A DNA stretch of 64,000 nt from UBA7359 sp041689615. GTDB taxonomy: Bacteria; Pseudomonadota; Gammaproteobacteria; Eutrophobiales; Eutrophobiaceae. A program made the position numbers and the translations under genes. A model generated the notes under the pieces. The model was not told the DNA's origin. It ran no database searches and was given only the letters and a program-made list of their open reading frames with translations. The stretch covers positions 186,001 through 250,000 of the forward strand of contig JBDNFW010000033.1 of the NCBI GenBank assembly GCA_041689615.1, read 5' to 3'. Positions 1-8,627 of this stretch are shown one piece after another; position 1 is the first letter of the stretch; the number at the start of each line of letters is the position of its first letter.

Positions 1-1289
1 TAGCGAAGCAAATGTTCGGCTAATAAACCAACCTGTTCCAGTAGCTCAACACTCATTTGATCACGTTGTTTTTGTGTTTCGCCGATACCTTGAGCCAACA
101 TACCCTCTTGAATAATCTCCCTGATCATCATTCTTGGATTCATTGATGAATACGGATCCTGAAATACAATTTGTATTTCTGATCGTTTCTTTCTTAAAGC
201 GGCTGCATCCAGACGACTTAAATCTTGTCCTTCGTATAAGACTTCACCGTCAGTCGTTTGCAACAATCGCAAAATGCCTTTACCCATAGTCGTTTTACCA
301 CAGCCGGATTCACCAACAACCGCCACTGTTTCACCAGCATGAACATCAAGAGTTACACCATCAACTGCACGCACATGACCAACGACTTTTTTAAACAAGC
401 CTTTACGTATCGGGTAATAGACTTTTAAGTCACGCACTTTTAGTAAACATTGTTCATCTTTACGTTCAAATTTATTTTCATCTACTTCCGACTGGCGTTT
501 TGCCCAACTGGGAATCGCATCGAATAATTGTAAGGTATAAGGATGTTCAGGATTATCAAATAAACTTTGCTTGTCTTTCGCTTCAACAATTTTTCCCTGA
601 CGCATTACCGCAACATGATCTGCCATTTGCGAGGTCACACCCAAATCATGCGTAATGAATAAAATCGCCATGCCGGTGTCTTTTTGCAGTTGCAATAACA
701 AATCCAAAACTTGCGCCTGAATGGTAACGTCTAATGCGGTTGTTGGTTCATCTGCAATTAACAAGTCCGGTTCACCAGCAAGCGCGATCGCAATCATGAT
801 GCGTTGCTTCATACCGCCGGAAAATTGATGCGGATATTCATTGATTCGGCGCTCCGGTTCAGGAATACCGACTGCGTCTAATAATTCAATACTGCGTTTA
901 ATGCATTTTTCTTTTGATATATTTTGATGTCGATAAAGCGTTTCGCTGATTTGTTGACCTGCAGTTAATACTGGATTCAAGGAAGTTTGCGGTTCCTGAA
1001 AGATCATACCTATCTTTGCACCGCGCACATCACGCATTTTACTCTCTGGCAGTTTAAAAAGATCTTCGCCATTTAACAGGATCTGACCTCCATTTATCCT
1101 TGCAGCGGAGGGTAACAAACGCATAATTGATAATGCCGTTAATGATTTACCACTACCTGACTCGCCAAGTAAGACAAATGTTTCGCCTTTCTTTATTTTA
1201 AAACTGACATCATCAACCACATCAACTCTGTTCTCACCTTTACCAAAGCTGGTGGTTAAATTATTTATTTCTAATAATGTATCTGACAT
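1..1289 (-). CDS. yejF: Peptide ABC transporter, fused dual ATP-binding protein (partial)
   Basis: This gene runs off the left edge, so its C-terminus is missing; about 430 codons are present. The start is the ATG at 1289 (MSDTLLEINN). Two ABC ATPase domains are fused in one chain. The first has Walker A GESGSGKS (residues 42-49), Q-loop FQEPQTSLNP, signature FSGGMKQR (156-163) and Walker B LLIADEP (176-182). The second has its Walker A GESGCGKTT near residue 325 and Q-loop FQDPYSSMNP. This layout is that of YejF and similar fused OppD-OppF proteins that power oligopeptide or microcin-C-type uptake at the inner membrane. It is the last gene of a minus-strand operon with the binding protein and two permeases, and lies 6 bases after the thioesterase gene. 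The substrate is not shown by sequence. Confidence 0.93.
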   Translation of the reverse strand, partial: MSDTLLEINNLTTSFGKGENRVDVVDDVSFKIKKGETFVLLGESGSGKSLTALSIMRLLPSAARINGGQILLNGEDLFKLPESKMRDVRGAKIGMIFQEPQTSLNPVLTAGQQISETLYRHQNISKEKCIKRSIELLDAVGIPEPERRINEYPHQFSGGMKQRIMIAIALAGEPDLLIADEPTTALDVTIQAQVLDLLLQLQKDTGMAILFITHDLGVTSQMADHVAVMRQGKIVEAKDKQSLFDNPEHPYTLQLFDAIPSWAKRQSEVDENKFERKDEQCLLKVRDLKVYYPIRKGLFKKVVGHVRAVDGVTLDVHAGETVAVVGESGCGKTTMGKGILRLLQTTDGEVLYEGQDLSRLDAAALRKKRSEIQIVFQDPYSSMNPRMMIREIIQEGMLAQGIGETQKQRDQMSVELLEQVGLLAEHLLR

Positions 1290-1295
1290 ATCAAT

Positions 1296-1694
1296 TTAAA
1301 TTTCCGGTAATAATCTAGGGCGACGATTTTCATCCAGCGCGACATAGGTTAATTCAGCTTCGGTAACTTTAACTATTTCTTTATCTGCCGGATTACGTTC
1401 AGCATAGACTTCAACCTTAACAGTAATTGAAGTTTTACCTGTTTTAACAATGTCGGCATAACAACTAACAACATCACCGACAAAAACAGGCTGATGAAAC
1501 TCAATCGAATTAACTGCCACTGTAGCCACTCGACCTTTTGCTCTTTCCAATGCCGGTATCGCTGCGGCAATATCAATTTGCGACATAATCCAGCCACCAA
1601 AAATACTACCACCTGAATTGGTATCTTTTGGCATTGCCGCCACTTTTATTGAGGGCAATCTATCTGTTGGTAATTGAACATTAGATTTAGACAT
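1296..1694 (-). CDS. Acyl-CoA thioesterase, hotdog fold, YciA-like
   Basis: A 132-residue single hotdog-domain protein. The conserved stretch GGSIFGGWIMSQIDIAAA (about residues 28-45) with the later TVAVNSIEFHQPVFVGD matches YciA-type acyl-CoA hydrolases: the GGW...D segment shapes the active site, and the FxxPvxvGD segment is the second family signature. Family members cleave acyl-CoA to free acid and CoA in the cytoplasm. The gene sits inside the transporter operon, 8 bases after the permease gene at 1703-3103 and 6 bases before the ATPase gene, so it is almost surely co-transcribed. Acyl chain preference cannot be read from the sequence. Confidence 0.9.
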   Translation of the reverse strand: MSKSNVQLPTDRLPSIKVAAMPKDTNSGGSIFGGWIMSQIDIAAAIPALERAKGRVATVAVNSIEFHQPVFVGDVVSCYADIVKTGKTSITVKVEVYAERNPADKEIVKVTEAELTYVALDENRRPRLLPEI

Positions 1695-1702
1695 AAATAT
1701 TT

Positions 1703-3103
1703 TTAATCTTCACTGATTCGTGGATCGAATGCATCCCGAACTGCATCAGAAAATAAATTTGCAGCCAGCACCAACACAAACATAAAAATAAATGCCGCCG
1801 CTAGAGACCACCAGACGATTGGTTCACGAGCCATCTCTAATCGGGCACCATTAATCATATTTCCCCAACTATACATACTCGGGTCAACACCAATATTAAT
1901 ATAAGAAAGCACGGCTTCAGCTAAAACCAATCCGCTAAAATCAAGTACGATAGATATCATAACGATATGCATAACGTTCGGTAATAAATGACGCAGCATA
2001 ATACTCAGATTGCCAACACCAAAGGCTTGTGCGGCTTGAACATAATCGACTTCACGAAGCTTTAAAGTTTCCGCTCTTAATAAACGGCATAAACCTGTCC
2101 AACTGGTAATACCCAGAATAATACAAAGGAACAATAGTCTTAGGTCTGCGCGTTGTTCAAGGCTGTTAAAATCAGCTTCATGATTACTGATATAAACTTG
2201 TAACAATAAAATTGATGCTGCAATCAACAACACGCCCGGGATGGAATTTAGTGTGGTATAGAGATATTGAATTACATCATCAATCCAACCACGAAAATAA
2301 CCGGCCATTAATCCGGTCATGATTGCAAACGGTAACATTACCAATGTCGTTAATGTACCAATCACCAATCCGGTACGAATACTCTTTACTGCTTGATAGA
2401 GCACGTCCTGCCCTACTTTGTCAGTTCCCAAAACATGGTAATACTGCGATAAGTTATAAACGCAACTAATAATAATAATAATCAAACTTAATGTGATAAC
2501 AATGGCATACCATGGCACATCCAATTTGTTGTGCATGCATTTTTGTAATGTTGTTTTGTAAGCCATACCTGTTTTTTTGCTTATCGCAAAAATAATTATT
2601 GCGGAAACAACTAGACTAATTAACAATCCTGTGATGAAACCAATAAGTATTCGTTTAGCTATATCGCTGCTACTTTGAGATTCAGGATTATCCAGATGCG
2701 CACCGCCGTATTTTAATCTAGGATAATCTCTAACTTGTTTGCCATTAGCTTGATCGATCATTTCCTTGGCAAAAGCATAACTTGCTAATGGTGCTGAATA
2801 GGTTCTTTCAGTATTCTTACGAAGATCATCAAACAACACGTCTAATACACTTGATATTTCAGATGAATACACTATTTCATTCGCTTTTGTGTCTTCTAGT
2901 TTTGGATGAAAATGCAAGGAATCAACCAGACCTATCATTACATAAACAGAAAGAAGAATAGCTGCAGACATTGCGATGGGCCGACGTGCGACTTCTCTCC
3001 ATGGCGCGCTAAGATGTTCATGTTTTCTTGCATAGAAAATAAAACCGACTACCATGAAGACCAGTAGAAAGATGAATCCGTCAGTGATGAAAATAACAGG
3101 CAT
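1703..3103 (-). CDS. yejE: Peptide ABC transporter permease, YejE/OppC-like
   Basis: A 466-residue inner-membrane permease. The binding-protein-dependent transport domain fills the C-terminal half. Its EAA loop, which contacts the ATPase, reads YVQAAQAFGVGNLSIMLRHL, followed by LPNVM (about residues 355-380). The N-terminus has two hydrophobic segments followed by a soluble stretch of roughly 100 residues (about 65-150) and another membrane pair before the core, which makes it longer than OppC but similar to YejE. A stop-to-start gap of only 2 bases separates it from yejB upstream. Together with YejB it should form the transport channel for the substrate-binding protein encoded at 4080-6263. 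Confidence 0.9.
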   Translation of the reverse strand: MPVIFITDGFIFLLVFMVVGFIFYARKHEHLSAPWREVARRPIAMSAAILLSVYVMIGLVDSLHFHPKLEDTKANEIVYSSEISSVLDVLFDDLRKNTERTYSAPLASYAFAKEMIDQANGKQVRDYPRLKYGGAHLDNPESQSSSDIAKRILIGFITGLLISLVVSAIIIFAISKKTGMAYKTTLQKCMHNKLDVPWYAIVITLSLIIIIISCVYNLSQYYHVLGTDKVGQDVLYQAVKSIRTGLVIGTLTTLVMLPFAIMTGLMAGYFRGWIDDVIQYLYTTLNSIPGVLLIAASILLLQVYISNHEADFNSLEQRADLRLLFLCIILGITSWTGLCRLLRAETLKLREVDYVQAAQAFGVGNLSIMLRHLLPNVMHIVMISIVLDFSGLVLAEAVLSYINIGVDPSMYSWGNMINGARLEMAREPIVWWSLAAAFIFMFVLVLAANLFSDAVRDAFDPRISED

Positions 3104-3105
3104 TT

Positions 3106-4083
3106 TTAATTTAGCCTCACTCTTGGATCAACGAGAGTATAGGAAATATCTGTCAGTATCAGACCTATGATATATAACACCGAACCTAAGAAAACCATTG
3201 AACGCACAATAGCAAAATCCTGACTGCCGATAGCATCTATCGTATAACTACCTAAACCGGGAATTGCAAAGAAGGACTCCGTAATTAAACTACCCATAAA
3301 CAAACTGGGTAAAATAACGACAACACCTGTTAGTATGGGAATAAGTCCATTCATAAGAACATGTCCATACAATACACTGGTCTCGGATAATCCTTTTGCT
3401 TTTGCTGTCCTGACATAATCCTTTCCCATTTCTTCCAAAAAAATGGTTCGATACCAACGCGTACTTGAACCTATGCCACCGACCAGGCCAACTAATACGG
3501 GTAATACTATAAACTTTATTGCATTTAGTCCGGTGTCGTAACCGGATATAGGAACCAAATGCAAAAACTTACCAATCAAGAATTGACCGCCGATAATATA
3601 AAACAAACCTGAAATAGACATCATGACAACACACAAGATAACGCCCGATATATCGACGTAACTCCCCCGAAAAAACGCGAGCGTTAAACCAAAAGTAATA
3701 TAAGCCAGCAAACCAAGTATCAAACTGGGAATGGTAATAGCGAGACTCGGCCACATACGTTGACTAATATCGTAACTAATATCTCGGCCACTATCAGAAC
3801 GACCAAAATCAAATAAAAATAATTTAACCGAGTTTTGAAAAAAGATTGTATCCGTTATTTTTTCTGAAGCAGTCGCATTATTATTCCAGAGTATAGGTTT
3901 ATCGTAACCGCGTTCTTCTTTCCACTTGGAAATCGCTGCTTCACTAATATGTTTTTCACCAAGTTGCATACGCGCCATGTCATCAGGTGTATTAACAACA
4001 AAAAATAATATAAAGGTAATGATATTCACACCAATCAATATCGGTACCGCATAAGCTATACGTCTTAAAATATAATTAATCAT
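3106..4083 (-). CDS. yejB: Peptide ABC transporter permease, YejB/OppB-like
   Basis: A 325-residue permease starting MINYILRRIAYAVPILIGVN, the typical OppB/DppB/YejB N-terminal membrane helix. A periplasmic loop (about residues 30-105) follows, then at least four further membrane segments. The EAA loop YVRTAKAKGLSETSVLYGHV lies around residues 224-243, and the C-terminus YTLVDPRVRLN is the family's usual ending. The start codon overlaps the end of the substrate-binding protein gene by 4 bases (ATGA-type, 4080-4083), which points to translational coupling. It pairs with the YejE-like permease downstream. Confidence 0.92.
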   Translation of the reverse strand: MINYILRRIAYAVPILIGVNIITFILFFVVNTPDDMARMQLGEKHISEAAISKWKEERGYDKPILWNNNATASEKITDTIFFQNSVKLFLFDFGRSDSGRDISYDISQRMWPSLAITIPSLILGLLAYITFGLTLAFFRGSYVDISGVILCVVMMSISGLFYIIGGQFLIGKFLHLVPISGYDTGLNAIKFIVLPVLVGLVGGIGSSTRWYRTIFLEEMGKDYVRTAKAKGLSETSVLYGHVLMNGLIPILTGVVVILPSLFMGSLITESFFAIPGLGSYTIDAIGSQDFAIVRSMVFLGSVLYIIGLILTDISYTLVDPRVRLN

Positions 4084-6263
4084 TTGATTGATTTCATTTC
4101 TTTACGACGATAAGAAATAATCGCTGGCAGCAATATAACTACTATCATTAAAACGATAAGTGCAATTGGCCACCATACTGGCTTATTCCATTCAGCGCGT
4201 TTTTCTGTACGAAGTTTTGGTTCAATGCGTTTGTACTTAAGTGTGTTATTTGCCATCAGGTTTGGCTTGGCGTTGTGATACCAGGCGTGATGCAAAGAAA
4301 ATCCAACAGGATGAAAGCCCCATAACCATGGTGCATCTTTTCTGACAATCTCCACCATTTTATTAATCACTCCCTGTCGTTCCGGACTATTGCTCATGCT
4401 TTTCATTTGATTAAACAATATATCAAACTCGGCATTCTTATAATTCGACGCATTCTCTCCGCTATGTTCAACTTTTCCATTAGGACCATAAAGTAGAAAG
4501 AAAAAGTTTTCCGGATCAGGATAATCGGCATTCCAGCCCCATTGATATATTTGCGTTGTACCTTTACGTACCTTCTCCTGAAAACGATTGTAGTCTGTCG
4601 CACGTACAACAAGATGAATACCCAGTTTTGAAAACTGTTTACGTATCCAGTCAAACGAGGCCTTGGCACCGGGTCCGGCTGCGGGAGAATCCAGATTTAA
4701 AACCAAAGGTTTTCCTGTTGTTTGCTCTCGTCCATTGGGATAGCCCGCTTGCGTCATTAATTCTTTTGCATGTTCAATATCAAGTCTAACCGGCTTGTCG
4801 TTTTTCCATTCATATATATAGGGATTGATGCCTTCTTCACCTTCGAGACTACCAAATATTCCGGGTGGAATAGGACCTTGTGCAGGTTTGCCACGACCAT
4901 TTGCAAATATAGAAATGTATTCTTCATAATCAACTGCAATAGTAATCGCCCTTCTTAATAGTCTTGCACGCTCACTATCACCGCCTATTATATCGTCGGC
5001 CATATTAAAGCCCATATAAAATGTCGATGCTGTCACTGCTGTTATTAAATGAATGCCTTTCTCCTGCATTTCCTCTGTTAACTGCGCATCACCTTGAGCA
5101 TTAAATTGTACAGCCTGGTCAAAACTATCCGAGACAATTCCTGAAGTGTCATAGTAACCTTGAAGAAACTTATTCCATGAAGGAATTGACTCTTTCTCTA
5201 AACTGAATATTGCCGTATCAATAAATGGCATCTCCTTGCCGGCATCCTCAAGAAAACCTAATGCCTGATCACCTTCTTCTCCTTCAAGAGGAAAAGGCTC
5301 ACCCCTAAAATTTGGATTACGTTTAAGCACCATTCGACGATTAGGATTGTTTTCTGTCAGCATGAATGGTCCCGTACCAACAGGGAACCAATCCATCGTT
5401 ATGTTTTTATCTTTCATCCCTGCTTGTGCATAAAAATAATCTGCTTCCCATGGCATAGGCGAGAAGAAATACATAGATAACCAATAGAGAAACTGCGGAT
5501 ACTTTTGCTTAAGTGTTATTTCAAACTTGGTGTCACTAATTACTTTGACACCTGATAAATCATACTTATTCAAATCGATATAATTCATTTCTGATTCATC
5601 AAGATTATGAAGTTCTTCAGCAAGTTCATTCAGTCCCACAATGTATTTACTCATTAAGCCGGCGATAGGTGAATGTATCTTCGTATGAGCCATTCTTTTA
5701 ATTTGGTAAACATAATCCTTAGCCAACAACTCTCGAGTACCGACAACTTTAAAGTCTGACAAGGCATGAATATTTTGTAATTTTTCCGCTGTAAGGTCGT
5801 GATATAAATATTTATCACTCTTGTTTTTTGCAAAGGCGGGATGTGGCTGGAATAAGATTCCCGGCTTGATTGAGATTGTATATTTTACGCTAGCAATTTT
5901 TTCCTGTTCTATCTCGTCAGGTAAAGTATTCCCCTCTTTATCCAGATAAACGGGTTTGGGTAACTCTGTTGCTGTAAGAGGAACTAGTTCATAAGGTCGT
6001 TTTAAAAAGTGATATTGCAATGGTGGCTCATATATCTGTCCTAAAAATACATATTCATTGGCACTGTATGAACTGACCGGGTCAAGATGCTTTGGACGAT
6101 CTGCAAATGAGTCATAATAAATGCGTTCAGCTGAATCTTTCTCGGGATACGGGTTATTCCAGGCGGATTGGTCACAACCTGAACAGAGCAGTAATAAACT
6201 GATAAATACCCAGCTTAAGCTCGTCAGCCTTTTATTTATTATTTTTATGTATTTTGTCAGCAC
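4080..6263 (-). CDS. yejA: Peptide-type ABC transporter substrate-binding lipoprotein with C-terminal membrane anchor
   Basis: A 727-residue family 5 extracellular solute-binding protein (SBP_bac_5), first gene of the transporter operon. The N-terminus has a hydrophobic signal and a probable lipobox ending LCSGC (Cys30); the residue after the cysteine is Asp31, which in E. coli favours retention in the inner membrane. The core contains family landmarks such as FPVGTGPFMLTENNPNRRMV, LLRRAITIAVDYEEYI and QWGWNADYPDPENFF. Unusually, a hydrophobic helix (WWPIALIVLMIVVILLPAII) and a basic tail close the protein at about residues 693-727, whereas classic YejA and OppA are soluble. The gene is divergent from fabI. 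The preferred peptide is unknown; the name yejA is by operon context. Confidence 0.85.
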   Translation of the reverse strand: MLTKYIKIINKRLTSLSWVFISLLLLCSGCDQSAWNNPYPEKDSAERIYYDSFADRPKHLDPVSSYSANEYVFLGQIYEPPLQYHFLKRPYELVPLTATELPKPVYLDKEGNTLPDEIEQEKIASVKYTISIKPGILFQPHPAFAKNKSDKYLYHDLTAEKLQNIHALSDFKVVGTRELLAKDYVYQIKRMAHTKIHSPIAGLMSKYIVGLNELAEELHNLDESEMNYIDLNKYDLSGVKVISDTKFEITLKQKYPQFLYWLSMYFFSPMPWEADYFYAQAGMKDKNITMDWFPVGTGPFMLTENNPNRRMVLKRNPNFRGEPFPLEGEEGDQALGFLEDAGKEMPFIDTAIFSLEKESIPSWNKFLQGYYDTSGIVSDSFDQAVQFNAQGDAQLTEEMQEKGIHLITAVTASTFYMGFNMADDIIGGDSERARLLRRAITIAVDYEEYISIFANGRGKPAQGPIPPGIFGSLEGEEGINPYIYEWKNDKPVRLDIEHAKELMTQAGYPNGREQTTGKPLVLNLDSPAAGPGAKASFDWIRKQFSKLGIHLVVRATDYNRFQEKVRKGTTQIYQWGWNADYPDPENFFFLLYGPNGKVEHSGENASNYKNAEFDILFNQMKSMSNSPERQGVINKMVEIVRKDAPWLWGFHPVGFSLHHAWYHNAKPNLMANNTLKYKRIEPKLRTEKRAEWNKPVWWPIALIVLMIVVILLPAIISYRRKEMKSIK

Positions 6264-6298
6264 CTATCCATTATAAACGTGCACGTTTTTCTGTACAC

Positions 6299-6327
6299 TT
6301 GATATATATTAAAGACTTAAAATAATA
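6299..6327 (+). promoter_or_regulatory. Candidate sigma-70 promoter of fabI
   Basis: In the 84-base space between the divergent transporter operon and fabI, TTGATA (6299-6304) and AATAAT (6322-6327) are 17 bases apart and point toward fabI. A strong ribosome binding site, AGAAGGA, follows at about 6334-6340. In such AT-rich DNA chance matches are common, so this is a candidate only. Confidence 0.35.
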
Positions 6328-6347
6328 ATATTCAGAAGGATAAACAA

Positions 6348-7124
6348 ATGGGACTACTTGATAATAAACGCGCTTTAATCGTTGGTGTTGCCAGTAATCG
6401 TTCAATTGCCTGGGGTATAGCACAAGCCATGCATCGTGAAGGCGCTGAAATTGCCTTTACCTATCAAAATGACAAATTACGCAGCAGAGTTGAAAAATTT
6501 GCAGAAGAACTCGGCTCTGAGATCGTTGTACCTTGTGATGTTGCTAGTGATGAACAAATTCAAGCTGTTTTCGAGCATTTGGATAATTATTGGGATGGTC
6601 TCGATATATTGGTTCATTCTGTTGCTTTTGCTCCTAAAGAACAGCTCGATGGCGATTATCTGGAAAATGTGACTCGTGAAGGTTTCTTGACCGCCCACGA
6701 AATCAGTTCCTACAGTTTTGCTGCACTTGGCGATGCTGCCAGGGAAATGATGAAAGGTCGTAATGGCTCAATGTTAACGCTTAGTTATATTGGCGCTGTG
6801 CGTGCCATACCGAACTACAATGTTATGGGTGTAGCAAAGGCTAGTCTTGAAGCAAACGTTCGTTACATGGCATCCAGCCTTGGCCCGGAAGGCATACGCG
6901 TAAATGCTATTTCTGCAGGCCCTATCCGCACATTGGCTTCTTCCGGTATTAGTGGCATGCGAGATTTCTTAAATCACGTCGAAAAAGTGTCTCCTTTAAG
7001 ACGCAATGTCACTATCGATGAAGTCGGCAATGTTGCAGCGTTTATGTGCTCTGATTACGCATCGGCAATCACCGGTGAAATTACCTATGTTGATTCAGGT
7101 TTCAATTCAATCGGAATGGCATAA
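6348..7124 (+). CDS. fabI: Enoyl-[acyl-carrier-protein] reductase [NADH] FabI
   Basis: A 258-residue FabI, which catalyses the last reduction of each fatty acid elongation cycle (trans-2-enoyl-ACP to acyl-ACP). The N-terminal nucleotide-binding motif GVASNRSIAWGIA (13-25) is typical. The active-site Tyr157 and Lys164 lie in YNVMGVAK, and Tyr147 precedes them. The C-terminal substrate loop AISAGPIRTLASSGI is intact. Length equals the family norm. It is preceded by an AGAAGGA ribosome binding site. In Pseudomonas fabI also sits beside ppiD and this transporter; here the symporter gene at 7160 and a MITE-like repeat come between fabI and ppiD. Confidence 0.97.
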   Translation: MGLLDNKRALIVGVASNRSIAWGIAQAMHREGAEIAFTYQNDKLRSRVEKFAEELGSEIVVPCDVASDEQIQAVFEHLDNYWDGLDILVHSVAFAPKEQLDGDYLENVTREGFLTAHEISSYSFAALGDAAREMMKGRNGSMLTLSYIGAVRAIPNYNVMGVAKASLEANVRYMASSLGPEGIRVNAISAGPIRTLASSGISGMRDFLNHVEKVSPLRRNVTIDEVGNVAAFMCSDYASAITGEITYVDSGFNSIGMA

Positions 7125-7159
7125 GAGCAATATCATTAACATTTTAAAACTAATTAATC

Positions 7160-8380
7160 ATGGTCGCCAGTGAAAATAAATTGATCATTGGTATTTTGAT
7201 TGGTGCAGTCGCGGGCATAATCTGTGGCGGTTTGTTTGGTTCAGCCATGGTATCCGTAGTTTGGATAGGAGAATTCTTCCTTGATGCTTTAAAAATGATG
7301 ATCGTGCCATTAATCATTGCAGCTGTGATTAGTGGTGTTACCTCACTTGGAGACATTAGAAAATTAGGTAAGGTAGGTGGAATCACATTACTTTACTATG
7401 CGGCGACAACTTCCATTGCTGTGTTAATCGGCTTGTTTGTTGTTAATCTGATTCAACCCGGCGTCGGCGTTGGCGTTGGACAAGCAAGTTTAGAATTATC
7501 AGAACAAATACCGAACAGAGCTGATACCGGCTTTGTAGATATCATACGATCTCTTATAAGCCCTAATATTATTGATGCTGCGGCCAATATGAAGCTATTA
7601 CCATTAATCGTATTTTGTCTGTTATTCGCCGCGGCATTGACAACTATTGGTGATAAAAACATAACCATTATCAAATTCTTCGATGGCTTGAATGAAGTCA
7701 TGATGAAACTGGTTATCTGGGTAATGGCTTTCGCGCCTATTGGTATTTTTGCATTAATCGCAGGAAAAATTGGTAGCGCTGGTGGCGCGCAGGCTATAAA
7801 ACAAGAATTAGCAGCAGTTGGCAGTTATTGTTTTACGGTCATCCTCGGACTTTCAATCCATTCCATCGTTCTGTTTCTTATTCTCATTTTCTTCAGCAGT
7901 AAAGGACGAGACTATTTATTTAAGTTATTACGAGCCTTAATTACCGCGTTTGGTACTGCAAGTTCATCTGCCACACTACCTTTAACAATGGAGTGCGCAT
8001 TAGAAGGTGGTGTTGATAAGCGTTCAGTAAAATTTGTATTACCTATCGGCGCAACAATCAATATGGATGGTACGGCTTTATATGAATCGGTCGCCGTAAT
8101 GTTTATTGCGCAGGCTTACGGTATTTCTATGGGGATTGGTGAACAAACTATTATTTTTGTTACTGCAACATTAGCCGCTATTGGCGCTGCGGGAATTCCA
8201 CAAGCTGGGCTAGTCACCATGTTAATAGTACTCGAAGCTGTTAACTTACCTGCCGAAGGAATTGGTTTAATTCTGGCCGTTGACTGGTTCCTGGATAGAT
8301 TCAGAACAACCGTTAATGTCTGGGGTGATAGCGTTGGCGCAGCAGTAGTTGAATCTTACTTACCTAAAGAAAACAATTAG
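7160..8380 (+). CDS. Dicarboxylate/amino acid:cation symporter (DAACS family)
   Basis: A 406-residue inner-membrane secondary transporter with about eight membrane segments and two re-entrant hairpins. The serine-rich hairpin GTASSSATLPLTMECA (about residues 269-284) and the cation/substrate motif GATINMDGTALY (about 298-309) are diagnostic of the GltP/GltT/DctA family, which takes up glutamate, aspartate or C4-dicarboxylates with Na+ or H+. The later GIPQAGLVTM hairpin is also present. It follows fabI by 35 bases on the same strand and may be read through. The exact substrate cannot be told from sequence. Confidence 0.93.
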   Translation: MVASENKLIIGILIGAVAGIICGGLFGSAMVSVVWIGEFFLDALKMMIVPLIIAAVISGVTSLGDIRKLGKVGGITLLYYAATTSIAVLIGLFVVNLIQPGVGVGVGQASLELSEQIPNRADTGFVDIIRSLISPNIIDAAANMKLLPLIVFCLLFAAALTTIGDKNITIIKFFDGLNEVMMKLVIWVMAFAPIGIFALIAGKIGSAGGAQAIKQELAAVGSYCFTVILGLSIHSIVLFLILIFFSSKGRDYLFKLLRALITAFGTASSSATLPLTMECALEGGVDKRSVKFVLPIGATINMDGTALYESVAVMFIAQAYGISMGIGEQTIIFVTATLAAIGAAGIPQAGLVTMLIVLEAVNLPAEGIGLILAVDWFLDRFRTTVNVWGDSVGAAVVESYLPKENN

Positions 8381-8390
8381 ATTTCAAAAT

Positions 8391-8625
8391 GGCTTTTCAC
8401 GAGCAGGGGGCTTTTGTTCTATAGCTAGGCAAAAGCGCACGGGCAGATTTTTTGCTCCTGCAAAATCTGCATACCGTACGTCCTGTACATAATGAGGAAG
8501 TTTATAATTATAAATGACCGATTGAGTAGAGCCTGCCCCGCGAGTGAAACGAGTGCTTTGGGTGCGCTTTTACCAACAGTAGGCGCTCTTAAGCGACGAC
8601 GCTAGAGGACAAAAGAACAATCGTG
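8391..8625. repeat. MITE-like intergenic repeat, copy A (shortened)
   Basis: This non-coding stretch between the symporter gene and ppiD matches copies B (25499-25803) and C (26870-27181). It is oriented like C: GAGCAGGGGGCTTTTGTTCT near the left end, then TACCGTACGTCCTGTACATA, CGATTGAGTAGAGCCTGCCC, CGCGAGTGAAACGAGTG, and ACCAACAGTAGGCGCTC near the right end. It lacks the ~85-base internal segment of B and C, and its outermost left (ATGGCTTTTCAC in place of GAGACCTTTGCAC) and right terminal sequences have decayed, so it looks like an old, non-mobile copy. Confidence 0.8.
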
Positions 8626-8627
8626 AA

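Noticed and set aside
6348..7124. FabI residue 93 is Ala where E. coli has Gly (a triclosan-resistance site)
   Set aside because: Ala at this position occurs in other triclosan-sensitive FabI proteins as I recall, so it does not indicate resistance.
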